Positions 9,765 through 18,779 of a DNA stretch of 32,888 nucleotides are shown piece by piece (positions within the stretch are counted from its first letter, which is position 1; the number at the start of each line of letters is the position of its first letter). The DNA is from Pseudomonadota bacterium. GTDB lineage: Bacteria > Pseudomonadota > Alphaproteobacteria > Rhodospirillales > 2-02-FULL-58-16. The stretch lies in assembly GCA_022572335.1 (NCBI GenBank), contig JACZWD010000003.1, forward strand, positions 1 to 32,888. The letters are read 5' to 3'. The notes below the pieces were generated by a model that worked only from the letters and a program-made list of their open reading frames with translations, was not told the DNA's origin and made no database searches. The position numbers were made by a program, and so were the translations under genes.

Positions 9765-10556
9765 TTACCAGCTATTCCTCAGTTCCCGCAGCTTCAGGAA
9801 CACGGTTTCCGGGTCCGGTTTGTCCGGCAGGTCGGGAAAGGCCTGGCGCAGGGTTTTGATCACCGTCGGGCTGTGCAGCCTGAAGAACGTGTTGATCTCC
9901 TTCTCCAGGCCGAGCGTCGAGACCAGGGCGTGGTTGGGATCCTGGTCGGCGATGTCTTCGAGCAGCGCCGCCGCGCGCCCGTTGTCGGGCTCGCGGTCGA
10001 GGGTGAAGCGCAGGTTGTTGGCGATGTAGTCGTGACCCGGGTAAATGAGCGTGTCGTCCGCGAGCCCGGCAAGCTGGGTGGCAAAGGTGCCGTACAGCGC
10101 GCTCGGGTGGCCGCCGCCGTGGCAGTTGCCGGCCCCGGCGTTGAACAGGGTGTCGCCGCAGAACAGCGCCGGCTGGTCGGTATGGGATACCAGGCAGACG
10201 TGGCTCATGGTGTGCCCCGGCGTGTCCAGGACCTCCAGTTCCACCGTCTTGCCGACGGTGATCGTGTCGCCGGCGCTTAAGCCCCGGTCGATGCCGGGGA
10301 TTTTGTCTTTCGCGTTCTCGTGGGCCAGCAGCGTGGCGCCCGTGGCGGCGATCACCGCCCGGTTGCCGCCGATGTGGTCGCCGTGCTCGTGGGTGTTCAG
10401 CACCTGGGTGATGTCCCAGCCGCGCCCCTTGGCGGCGGCCAGGCATTTCCCGTGATCGAGGGGATCGATAGCCAGCGCCTCGCCGGTTTCCGGGCAGGCG
10501 ATCAGGTAGTTGAAGTTGCGGTAGGCGTTCCCGGTCCAGATCTGTTCGACGATCAC
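9765..10556 (-). CDS. gloB: Hydroxyacylglutathione hydrolase (glyoxalase II)
   Basis: NTHEHGDHIGGN metallo-beta-lactamase motif, DTPGHTMSH, FCGDTLFNAGAGNCHGG, YPGHDYIANNLRF. Confidence 0.93.
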   Translation of the reverse strand: MIVEQIWTGNAYRNFNYLIACPETGEALAIDPLDHGKCLAAAKGRGWDITQVLNTHEHGDHIGGNRAVIAATGATLLAHENAKDKIPGIDRGLSAGDTITVGKTVELEVLDTPGHTMSHVCLVSHTDQPALFCGDTLFNAGAGNCHGGGHPSALYGTFATQLAGLADDTLIYPGHDYIANNLRFTLDREPDNGRAAALLEDIADQDPNHALVSTLGLEKEINTFFRLHSPTVIKTLRQAFPDLPDKPDPETVFLKLRELRNSW

Positions 10557-10670
10557 GGCTTTCTCCCTTGCCCCTGGTCCAGGCGCGCACTCTATCAGGC
10601 CGTCAGAGGACTGTCATATGCCGCGATGGGGGCGTGAGCGGGCCATGGGCCGGGCTCGGCTTAGGGCCGT

Positions 10671-11174
10671 TCACTCGGCGGCGGATCGGCGGTGGCGCAG
10701 CGCCCAGACCGGCGTGCGGCTGTCGGCGGCGGGCTGGTAGACGACGCTGATCTCCGACACCGCCTCGCGCCACTGGCCGGCGGCGTTTTCGTCCCTCACC
10801 TCGAAGGCGTCGAACCCGCAGCGGAGCATGAACAGGAACTGATCGCGGAGCACTTCGCCGACGGCGCGCACCTCGCCCCGATACCCGTACCGCTCCCTGA
10901 GCAGCCGCGCGTACGAGTAGGCCCGCCCGTCCCTGAACACCGGGAACTCCAGCGCGACCACGGCGAAGCGGTCCAGGTCGTCGGCGATGAGGGCCGGCGA
11001 CTGGTCGCTTTTCAGCCGGATGCCGAGCGGCGCGTTGCGCCCGAGAAGCTCGTCCCGGTGCGCCTGCCAGCGCTCCAGGCTGACCATGGCCGGGCCGTCC
11101 ATGGGCAACTGGGTCCCGTCGTCGACGGTCACCCACGGGTCGTCCACCAGCACGCCGTCCTTAAGCAGCGGCAT
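10671..11174 (-). CDS. DUF934 family protein linked to sulfite reductase
   Basis: MPLLKDGVLVDDPWVTVDDG...RYGYRGEVRAVGEVLRDQFLFMLRCGFDAFEVRD; immediately downstream of the sulfite reductase gene, a well known alphaproteobacterial arrangement. Confidence 0.85.
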   Translation of the reverse strand: MPLLKDGVLVDDPWVTVDDGTQLPMDGPAMVSLERWQAHRDELLGRNAPLGIRLKSDQSPALIADDLDRFAVVALEFPVFRDGRAYSYARLLRERYGYRGEVRAVGEVLRDQFLFMLRCGFDAFEVRDENAAGQWREAVSEISVVYQPAADSRTPVWALRHRRSAAE

Positions 11175-12816
11175 AGAGCCTCTCCTTGAACGGTTCCTTG
11201 CCGACGCGGCGGTAGGTGTCGATGAAGCGCTCGCCGTTTTGGCGCAGCTCCACATAGGTGTTCACCACCGTCTCCACCGCGTCGACCACGTCCTCGCTGG
11301 AAAACGCCGGCCCGATAATCTTGCCGATGGCGGCGTCCTGGTCGGCGCTGCCGCCAAGGGTGATCTGATAGTACTCCTCGCCCTTGCGTTCGAGGCCGAG
11401 GATGCCGATGTGGCCCACGTGGTGGTGCCCGCAGGCGTTGATGCAGCCCGAGATCTTGATCTTCAGTTCGCCGATGTCGTGCTGGCGCTTGAGGTCGGCG
11501 AACCGGTTGCCGATGCGCTGGGCGACCGGGATCGAACGGGCATTGGCGAGGCCGCAGTAATCCAGCCCCGGACAGGCGATGATGTCGGAAACCAGCCCCA
11601 GGTTGGGCGTCGCCAGCCCGATGTCCCGCAGCTTGCGCCACAGGACATGGAGGTCGGTCCGCCTGACGTCGGCGAGCACCAGGTTCTGCTCGTGGGTGAC
11701 GCGGATTTCACCGAAGCTGTAGTGCTCGGCCAGGTCGGCGACGGCGTCCATCTGGTCGGCCGTGGCGTCGCCCGGGATGCCGCCCACGGGCTTCAGGGAC
11801 AGGTTGACGATGGCATAGCCCGGCACCTTGTGAGCGGCGAGGTTGGTGTCCGCCCAGGTGGCGAACGCCCCGTCGGCGCGCTTCTTCTCCTCGAACGCGG
11901 GCTGGGCCGCGGCCAGGGTTTCGTAGGGCGGCGGCGCGAAGTGGGCGCGGATGCGTTCGACCTCTTCGGCGGGCAGGTCGAGCGCGCCGTCCTTGATGTG
12001 CCGCCACTCCTCCTCGACCATTTCGGTGACCTTCTCGGCGCCCGCCTCGTGCACCAGGATCTTGATGCGCGCCTTGAACAGGTTGTCCCGCCGCCCGAGC
12101 TGGTTATAGACGCGCATGATCGCTTCCAGATAGGACAGCAGGTGTTTCTTGGGCAGGAACTCGCGGATCGTCGGGCCGACGAACGGGGTGCGCCCCTGGC
12201 CGCCGCCGACGATGACCTCGAAACCGGTCTCGCCGGCGTCCCCGCGGCGCATGATGAGGCCGATGTCGTGCAGGCGCACCGCCGCGCGGTCGTTGGGCGC
12301 GCCGGTGACCGCGATCTTGAACTTGCGCGGCAGGAACGAGAATTCGGGGTGCAGGGTCGACCACTGGCGGATGATCTCGCAGTAGACGCGCGGGTCCTCG
12401 ATCTCGTCGGCGGCGACGCCGGCGTATTGGTCGGTGGTGGTGTTGCGGAAGCTGTTGCCGCTGGTCTGGATGGCGTGCATCTCGACGCTCGCCAGCTCGG
12501 CCAGGATGTCGGGCGTGTCCTCCAGCTTGGGCCAGTTGTACTGGATGTTCTGGCGCGTGGTGAAATGGCCGTAGCCCCTGTCGTAGCGCCGGGCAATATG
12601 GGCGAGCCTGCGCATCTGCGCCGCGGACAGCAGGCCGTAGGGGATCGCCACCCGCAGCATGTAGGCATGGAGCTGCAGATAGAGCCCGTTCATCAGACGG
12701 AGCGGCTTGAACTCGTCCTCCGTCAACTCCCCGGCAAGCCGGCGCGCGACCTGGCCGCGGAACTGCCGGACCCGTTCGTCGACCAGGGTTTGGTCGTATT
12801 CGTCGTAGCGGTACAT
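11161..12816 (-). CDS. cysI: Nitrite/sulfite reductase hemoprotein (siroheme/4Fe-4S)
   Basis: YGHFTTRQNIQYNWPKLED, TSGNSFRNTTTD, CPGLDYCGLANARS and SGCINACGHHHVGHIGILG cluster-ligand motifs. Confidence 0.92.
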   Translation of the reverse strand: MYRYDEYDQTLVDERVRQFRGQVARRLAGELTEDEFKPLRLMNGLYLQLHAYMLRVAIPYGLLSAAQMRRLAHIARRYDRGYGHFTTRQNIQYNWPKLEDTPDILAELASVEMHAIQTSGNSFRNTTTDQYAGVAADEIEDPRVYCEIIRQWSTLHPEFSFLPRKFKIAVTGAPNDRAAVRLHDIGLIMRRGDAGETGFEVIVGGGQGRTPFVGPTIREFLPKKHLLSYLEAIMRVYNQLGRRDNLFKARIKILVHEAGAEKVTEMVEEEWRHIKDGALDLPAEEVERIRAHFAPPPYETLAAAQPAFEEKKRADGAFATWADTNLAAHKVPGYAIVNLSLKPVGGIPGDATADQMDAVADLAEHYSFGEIRVTHEQNLVLADVRRTDLHVLWRKLRDIGLATPNLGLVSDIIACPGLDYCGLANARSIPVAQRIGNRFADLKRQHDIGELKIKISGCINACGHHHVGHIGILGLERKGEEYYQITLGGSADQDAAIGKIIGPAFSSEDVVDAVETVVNTYVELRQNGERFIDTYRRVGKEPFKERLYAAA

Positions 12817-12824
12817 GGCCCGGG

Positions 12825-13136
12825 CTATCCCCCTGCCGCCTGTTGGCCGAACGCGGGATGGACCGGCGGCCCCTGGGCCCGGATCTCCTCGCGGTAGCGC
12901 ACCGGCCGGACGACCCCGGCCTCCTCGACGACGTCGATGAGGTATGGCTCGACCACCTCCGGTATTTCCGCCTTCGCCCGGGCGACGGCCATGAGGGCGT
13001 CTCTTTCCTCGTCGCTGCGGCTCACCTGGCCGTCGGCGATCCGCTCGGACCAGCCGCCGCCCCTGGTCAGGTAAACGACCGTACCGTCGCCGATCCTGTT
13101 CGCGGTCACCACTTGCAGCGCCACCGTCTTCTCCAT
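12825..13136 (-). CDS. DUF2849-like small protein in sulfite reductase operon
   Basis: MEKTVALQVVTANRIGDGTVVYLTRGGGWSERIADGQVSRSDEERDALMAVARA...PYLIDV; positioned between cysG and cysI with almost no spacers. Confidence 0.82.
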   Translation of the reverse strand: MEKTVALQVVTANRIGDGTVVYLTRGGGWSERIADGQVSRSDEERDALMAVARAKAEIPEVVEPYLIDVVEEAGVVRPVRYREEIRAQGPPVHPAFGQQAAGG

Positions 13137-13138
13137 CC

Positions 13139-14542
13139 TCAAACGGCGGCCGCGCGCGCCAGCGCCGGCAGCGCCTCTTCGCCCGCCAGGCGCACCACGT
13201 CGCCGACGATGATCACGGCGGGGCCGACGATCCGGTTGGCGGCCACCATGCGCTCCAGGTCCGCCACCGAGCCGACGACCACGACTTCGTCCGCCCGCGT
13301 GCCGTTCTCGACGATGGCGGCGGGCGTGGCCGGGTCCATGCCGTGTTCGATCAGGCGGCGCGCCACCGTGCCGGCGGTGGACACGCCCATGTACACGACC
13401 AGGGTGTGCCGGCCGGTGGCCAGCGCCGCCCAGTCGAGATCGGGTTCGCCCGACGTGGCGTGCCCGGTGACGAAGGTGACGGCGGAAACATAATCGCGGT
13501 GGGTCAGGGGAATGCCGGCGGAGGCGCCGCAACCGGCGGCCGCGGTGATGCCGGGCACGACCTCCACGGCAACGCCGGCACGGCGCAGGTGGACCATCTC
13601 CTCGCCGCCGCGGCCGAAGATGTACGGATCGCCGCCCTTCAGCCGGACCACCCGCTGGCCGGCCTTCGCCCGCGCCGTCATCAGGGCGTTGATCTCGGCC
13701 TGGGACCGGGTGTGGCGGCCCTTGCCCTTGCCCACGTAGATGCGCTCCGCGTCGCGCCGCGCGTAGTCCAGGATGTCCGGCCCGACGAGGCGGTCGTAGA
13801 CGACCACGTCCGCCTCCTGCAACAGGCGCAGCGCGCGCAGGGTGAGCAGGTCCGGATCTCCAGGACCGGCGCCGACGATGGAGACGGCGCCCTCGGGCCG
13901 GCGGGCCGCCTCGGGGCCGTTGATCAGCGCCACCATCCGCTCGCGCGCCTTGTGCACGTCGCCGCGCAGCACCGCCCGCGCCACGGGCCCGTCGAAGAAG
14001 CGCTCCCAAAAGCGGCGCCGCGCCCGGGCGTCCCCGATGGTGGCCTTGACCGCGCTGCGGAAGCTGTCGGCGAAACCGGCGAGCCGCCCCAGGCCGTCCG
14101 GCAAAAGGCTCTCGATCCGCGCCCGCACCTGGCGCGCCAGGACCGGCGCCGTGCCGGCGCTGGAGATGCCGATGACCACCGGGCCGCGGTCGACGATGGC
14201 CGGCATGATGAAGCTCGACAGGTCGGGCCGGTCGACCACGTTGACCGGCACGCCGGCGGCGCGGGCCGCCGCCGAGACACGCCGGTCGACGGCGTCAACG
14301 CCGGTGGCGCTGTAGACCACGGCCCGGCCCTTCACGTCGCCGGGCAAAAAGTCCCGCCGGATGAGGGTGATCTCGCCGCGGCCGGCGAACGCGGCAATTT
14401 CCCCGTCCGCCCGGGGCGCAACGACGGTGACGTCGGCCTCGGCCTTGCGCACCAGGCGCACCTTGCGCGCGGCCGGCGACGTTCCGCCGACCACAAGCAC
14501 GCTCCGCGACTTCACCGTCAGCCAGATGGGCAGGTGGTGCAT
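13139..14542 (-). CDS. cysG: Siroheme synthase (multifunctional CysG: precorrin-2 dehydrogenase/ferrochelatase plus uroporphyrinogen-III C-methyltransferase)
   Basis: N-terminal MHHLPIWLTVKSRSVLVVGGTSPAARKVRLV; C-terminal SIVGAGPGDPDLLTLRALRLLQEADVVVYDRLV, RLKGGDPYIFGRGGEE. Confidence 0.93.
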   Translation of the reverse strand: MHHLPIWLTVKSRSVLVVGGTSPAARKVRLVRKAEADVTVVAPRADGEIAAFAGRGEITLIRRDFLPGDVKGRAVVYSATGVDAVDRRVSAAARAAGVPVNVVDRPDLSSFIMPAIVDRGPVVIGISSAGTAPVLARQVRARIESLLPDGLGRLAGFADSFRSAVKATIGDARARRRFWERFFDGPVARAVLRGDVHKARERMVALINGPEAARRPEGAVSIVGAGPGDPDLLTLRALRLLQEADVVVYDRLVGPDILDYARRDAERIYVGKGKGRHTRSQAEINALMTARAKAGQRVVRLKGGDPYIFGRGGEEMVHLRRAGVAVEVVPGITAAAGCGASAGIPLTHRDYVSAVTFVTGHATSGEPDLDWAALATGRHTLVVYMGVSTAGTVARRLIEHGMDPATPAAIVENGTRADEVVVVGSVADLERMVAANRIVGPAVIIVGDVVRLAGEEALPALARAAAV

Positions 14543-14634
14543 ACCCGATACCCTTCCCCAGGGCGGCGCCCGTGCCGCCCGAATTCAGGCCGCTTGCGGC
14601 CAATCGGCATCACGGGATCGGACCCTATTTCCAG

Positions 14635-14715
14635 TGACAAATATGTAGTAGATATAAAATATGTCAATCTTAAATGTATATTTTTCTTTTTTACAAAATA
14701 AATATGTATTTTCGT
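14635..14715. promoter_or_regulatory. AT-rich divergent intergenic region with repeated AAATATGT
   Basis: AAATATGT at 14639-14646, 14657-14664 and 14700-14707; imperfect inverted TGACA(A)ATAT...ATATGTCA spanning 14635-14666; strongly AT-rich against a high-GC background, between divergent cysG and ureohydrolase genes. Confidence 0.45.
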
Positions 14716-14814
14716 CCGGCGGCGGCGCCGCGGGACCGGTCTTCCGGGGGCGCCGAAAAGATGCGTATACTTCCGTCCCGGTCCCGACCGCCGGCGCCGG
14801 CAGGAGGACAACGG

Positions 14815-15774
14815 ATGGCGGACGACCCGGAATTCACCGATCCCATGGAGCGGCCGCGCTATACGGGCATATCCACGTTCATGCGCACGCCCTACACCGA
14901 GGACCTTTCCGGCCTCGACATCGGCCTGATCGGCGTTCCCTTCGATGCCGGTACGACGAACCGGCCCGGAGCCCGCCACGGCCCGCGCGAGATGCGCAAC
15001 CAGTCGACCCTGTTGCGCAAGGTCCACCAGGGGACCGGAATCGCGCCGTTCGATATCTGCCGCGTCGCCGACATCGGCGATGCCTGGGTGCAGCGGCCGT
15101 TTGATCTGGAGGGCGGGCTGGAGGAGATCGCGGTCTTCTTCAAGCGGGTTCACGACGCCGGCGTGGTGCCGGTTTCGGCGGGTGGCGACCATTCCATCAC
15201 CCTGCCCGTTTTCCGCGGCATCGCGCGGGACCGCCCGGTGGGGATGGTCCACTTCGACGCCCACTGCGACACCGGCGACGATTACCTGGGGTCCAGGTTC
15301 CACCACGGGGCCCCCTTCCGCCGCGCCGTCGAGGAGGGCCTGCTCGACCCCAGGCGCACCATCCAGATCGGCATCCGCGGCACGGTCAACGACCCGGACG
15401 TGTGGAAGTTCAGCCACGATTCGGGCATGCGGGTGGTCACCATGGAGGAATTCCACGAGATGGGGATCAAGGGGGTGATCGAGGAGGCCCGCCGCGTCGC
15501 CGGAGACGGCCCCACCTACATCAGCTTCGACGTCGACGGACTCGATCCCGCCTTCGCCCCGGGCACCGGCACGCCCGAGATCGGCGGCCTGACCACCTTC
15601 GAGGCGCAGATGATGATCCGCGGCCTCAGGGGACTGAACCTGGTCGGCGGCGACGTGGTCGAGGTATCGCCGCCCTTCGACCCCAGCGGCAATACCGCCC
15701 TGGTGGGGGCCAGCCTGATGTTCGAGATCCTGTGCATGGTCGCCGACGCGGTGGCGGCGCGCAAGGCGTCCTGA
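14815..15774 (+). CDS. Agmatinase/arginase-family ureohydrolase
   Basis: GGDHSIT, HFDAHCDTGDD, SFDVDGLDPAFAPGTGTPEIGG dinuclear-metal ligand motifs; ATG preceded by AGGAGG. Substrate (agmatine, guanidinobutyrate etc.) not determinable here. Confidence 0.9.
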   Translation: MADDPEFTDPMERPRYTGISTFMRTPYTEDLSGLDIGLIGVPFDAGTTNRPGARHGPREMRNQSTLLRKVHQGTGIAPFDICRVADIGDAWVQRPFDLEGGLEEIAVFFKRVHDAGVVPVSAGGDHSITLPVFRGIARDRPVGMVHFDAHCDTGDDYLGSRFHHGAPFRRAVEEGLLDPRRTIQIGIRGTVNDPDVWKFSHDSGMRVVTMEEFHEMGIKGVIEEARRVAGDGPTYISFDVDGLDPAFAPGTGTPEIGGLTTFEAQMMIRGLRGLNLVGGDVVEVSPPFDPSGNTALVGASLMFEILCMVADAVAARKAS

Positions 15775-15821
15775 GGCGCCCGGCGCACGGGGCCGGCGCA
15801 TTGGCCGGGGAGGGACGGAAC

Positions 15822-16589
15822 ATGGAAGCGGACGGTCAGGGTGCCCTCTCGGTCGTACACACCCATCTGCTGACCCCGGACAGCGGCTGGAGCATCGGCA
15901 CCTTCGGCGCCCTGGCCGAATTCTCCCGCGATGCCGACGAGCCCGCCGAGATTGCCCGGACGGACGCCGGCGGCCGGGTCGCAACCGCCCGCGGTGCCTT
16001 GCGCATCGGCCTGAAAAACGGCGTCCGGGTCGTCGCCTCCGAGTCCCCGGGCGGGCACGGCGACGGCCCGACCCGGAGCGTGGCTTTCTGCCTTGCCGAT
16101 GACCAGGGGTCGCAAAACAGGCGGGCCGTGCTCACCGAGATCGGCCCCGACAGGGACGCCATACGGCCGGAACACCGGGAATTCACCCTCTTCGACATCG
16201 GGCTCGGCGTGCCTTACGTGGACTTCTGCCTGCGCACCGACGACATGGCCCTGATCGCCGAGATCCGCCGGTCCGCGGGCCAGCGTATTCTCGAACCCGG
16301 AAACCGGGTCATGGAGGCGATCAAGGAGGCCAGCCCCCACCGGGTCTGTATCTCGGCCCTGGGGCGCATCGAGGTCTACCAGCACATCCCCCCGGCCGGG
16401 CGCCACGTGCGCACGCCCGAGGGCCCGCACACCCACCTCCTGCTCGGGCTGTTGAACGCCGGGCCCGGCGACGCCGCCGACACGGCCATCCCGCCCGGCT
16501 TCGTTCAGTGCCTGACCCTCTATCCGGCGCCCGGACTCGCGGCGCCGGAAACGGTGGCGCCCAACACGCGGGCGGCGAAGTCCGGGTAA
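15822..16589 (+). CDS. Conserved hypothetical protein downstream of ureohydrolase
   Basis: Start at MEADGQGALSVVHTHLL with GGGAGGGA upstream; coherent 255-aa protein (LFDIGLGVPYVDFCLRTDD, HRVCISALGRIEVYQHIPPAGRHVRTPEGPHTHLLLGLL). Family not securely recognised. Confidence 0.75.
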   Translation: MEADGQGALSVVHTHLLTPDSGWSIGTFGALAEFSRDADEPAEIARTDAGGRVATARGALRIGLKNGVRVVASESPGGHGDGPTRSVAFCLADDQGSQNRRAVLTEIGPDRDAIRPEHREFTLFDIGLGVPYVDFCLRTDDMALIAEIRRSAGQRILEPGNRVMEAIKEASPHRVCISALGRIEVYQHIPPAGRHVRTPEGPHTHLLLGLLNAGPGDAADTAIPPGFVQCLTLYPAPGLAAPETVAPNTRAAKSG

Positions 16590-17278
16590 ACGTCGGCGAC
16601 CTCGGCCCCGATGGTGGATCTGAGCAGGGCGAGCCGGTCCGGCTCCGGCTCCGGCGTCGTCGGCACGTCTTCGGGGACGTCGACGTCGAACCCGGTGTTG
16701 TCCAGCACCTCTTCCGGCGTATGCCCGGGGTGCACGGATTCCAGGCGGAACCGCGCGCGGCCCTCATCAAAGGAAAACACGGCAAGCCCGGTGACCAGGG
16801 CCTTCGGCCCGCCGGGCCGATAGACGCCGGGGGGGCTAATCCCCGGCGCGCTGATGAAATCCACCTTGGGCACGAACACCCGCCGGGTGTGCTCCCGGCG
16901 GAACAGGATCACTTTGGGCACGACGAAATACATGTAGGCGGAGCCGAAGGACCCGGGGAAACGGGTGTCCACCGCCGGGTAGTCGCCGATGCCGACAAGG
17001 TTGATGTTGGCCTCGCCGTCGATCTGCGCGCCGCCCAGGAAGAACACGTCGATGCGGCCCTGGCCGGCGCAGTCGAACACTTCGCGCCCGCCGTCGGTGA
17101 ACGGGTTGTTGGCGCGGCCGTGGATCATGGAGACCAGCAACCGGCCATGGGTGAGTTCACGCATCAGCAGGGCGGCGGCGCCCGGAATTGGCGACGCGGC
17201 GCCCACCGCCACGTGCCCGGCGCCGTCCAGCATGCGGGCGATGACGCAGATCAGGAACTCGTCCGCCGATCGGGTCAT
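16520..17278 (-). CDS. CoA-transferase family I, beta-type subunit (IpdB/GctB-like)
   Basis: MTRSADEFLICVIARMLDGAGHVAVGAASPIPGAAALLMRELTHG...DVFFLGGAQIDGEANINLVGIGDY...ILFRREHTRRVFVPKVDFISAPG. Start MTRSADE at 17278. Confidence 0.8.
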   Translation of the reverse strand: MTRSADEFLICVIARMLDGAGHVAVGAASPIPGAAALLMRELTHGRLLVSMIHGRANNPFTDGGREVFDCAGQGRIDVFFLGGAQIDGEANINLVGIGDYPAVDTRFPGSFGSAYMYFVVPKVILFRREHTRRVFVPKVDFISAPGISPPGVYRPGGPKALVTGLAVFSFDEGRARFRLESVHPGHTPEEVLDNTGFDVDVPEDVPTTPEPEPDRLALLRSTIGAEVADVYPDFAARVLGATVSGAASPGAG

Positions 17279-18102
17279 GACGCGGCGCGGACGGCGGGGG
17301 CGAACACGTGCCGGTCCAGGTAGCCGCGAAAGCCTTCGGTCGTCTTCGCCTGGCGCGCATAGGCGCGGATGTGTTCGGCGTCGGCGTCGTAATGGCCGGC
17401 CAGGGCGAGCGGCCAGGCGCCTTCCCGCGCCTCGGCGATGGCCGTCACGTAGAGCGCCGGCAGGGTCCCCGCCGCCGTCGCCTCGTCGGCCAGCAGGTCC
17501 GTCTCCTGCACCGTCTCCACGGTGACCAGGGCCGTCTTCGCGGCGTGCACCATGGTCACCAGCTCGCGGCGCCGGCCGACCCAGACGTTGCCCCTGGTAT
17601 CGGCGCGGGGGCTGTGAAACACCGCCACGTCGGGGCGAATCGCCGGCAGCAGCACGATCGGTCCGCCGTCCCCGCCCAGGGGGTCGTCCACCACCGTCCA
17701 GTCGTCCCGGTGCTTGAGCACGTCCGAGCCGATGAGACCGCGCAAGGGCATGAACGGCACGCCTTTCTCCGCCGCCTGCAGGGCCGAGTGCACGGCCGGA
17801 CAGGTGGAGTCCCGCATGACCACGGCGCCGCTGGTCACGGCTTCCGTGAAACGCGGCGCCGGGCCGGCTTCGCCGAGGCTGACGGCGGCGGCCTCCATGG
17901 TCTTCACGCACCCGGCGCCGATCAAAATGTCCGCCGCCAGGCCGCCGGTGGGAACGGCCAGCAGGTGCAGGTCCCGCACCCCGTGCCGGATGAGCGCCCG
18001 GACCAAGGCCATGGGAACGAAGCTGTATTCCGGCGGGATGGCGAGCAGGGCGCCGTCGGGCACTCGCTCGGCCAGCCCTTGCAGGGTCTCGTGGCTGGTC
18101 AT
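17275..18102 (-). CDS. CoA-transferase family I, alpha-type subunit (IpdA/GctA-like)
   Basis: MTSHETLQGLAERVPDGALLAIPPEYSFVPMALVRALIRHGVRDLHLLAVPTGGLAADILIGAG...VAVFHSPRADTRGNVWVG; ATGA overlap with the beta subunit. Confidence 0.82.
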   Translation of the reverse strand: MTSHETLQGLAERVPDGALLAIPPEYSFVPMALVRALIRHGVRDLHLLAVPTGGLAADILIGAGCVKTMEAAAVSLGEAGPAPRFTEAVTSGAVVMRDSTCPAVHSALQAAEKGVPFMPLRGLIGSDVLKHRDDWTVVDDPLGGDGGPIVLLPAIRPDVAVFHSPRADTRGNVWVGRRRELVTMVHAAKTALVTVETVQETDLLADEATAAGTLPALYVTAIAEAREGAWPLALAGHYDADAEHIRAYARQAKTTEGFRGYLDRHVFAPAVRAAS

Positions 18103-18264
18103 CGTCCCTAATCCCGTTGCGCGGCCTACCCCAGCATAGGCCGGCTGGCGGCCGTTGCCTACACGGGAAAGACCGCCGCCGGGCCCGCCGGGAATAGGGA
18201 TATGACAGGGCGCCGTTTCATGGTATTGACGGGTCCTCGGGGTTTCACATTGCGAGAATACGTC

Positions 18265-18474
18265 ATGCCGGTTGGTACGGTTAAATGGTTCAATCCCGCC
18301 AAGGGGTACGGTTTCATAGAGCCCGAAGACGGATCCAAGGATGCGTTCGTCCATATCTCGGCCGTTGAACGGGCGGGACTGACGACCCTGCGCGAGGGTC
18401 AAAAAGTCGAATACGAGCTTGTCCCGGGCGACAAGGGCAGGAGCGCCGCGGACAACCTCGTTGCCCTAGACTGA
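18265..18474 (+). CDS. Cold shock domain protein (CspA family)
   Basis: [42 protein letters not shown]1 (KGYGFI) and RNP2 (VFVHIS-like) motifs. Confidence 0.95.
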   Translation: MPVGTVKWFNPAKGYGFIEPEDGSKDAFVHISAVERAGLTTLREGQKVEYELVPGDKGRSAADNLVALD

Positions 18475-18779
18475 CGCAGCGACAATCGGTGCGCGACGTC
18501 GCCGGCGGCGCGGCCGCGGGCGGTGTGGTGCGTCCGTGGGGGGGGGGAAGGTCGCGGCGAAACGGCGCCAAGACAGCCACGCCGCGGCCCGGCGCGTCGG
18601 CCGCGCCGGAAAGTCCGCCCGTCATCCTTGAAACCGCCTGTCCGTCGACCCCGGTGCGCGGGCATTGAGGCACGCCGCCGCGGTTTGCGCGGCCGCCCGC
18701 CCTGGCAATTCGGGACCGGATGCCGTACCCTCGGCCGATCACCCTGAACACCGACCGCAGCGCCGCACAGGCCCGAGGG

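Noticed and set aside
18538-18547. Run of 10 G residues between csp and the cupin gene
   Set aside because: Could suggest phase variation, but it lies in intergenic DNA with no clear promoter element; may also be a sequencing artefact.
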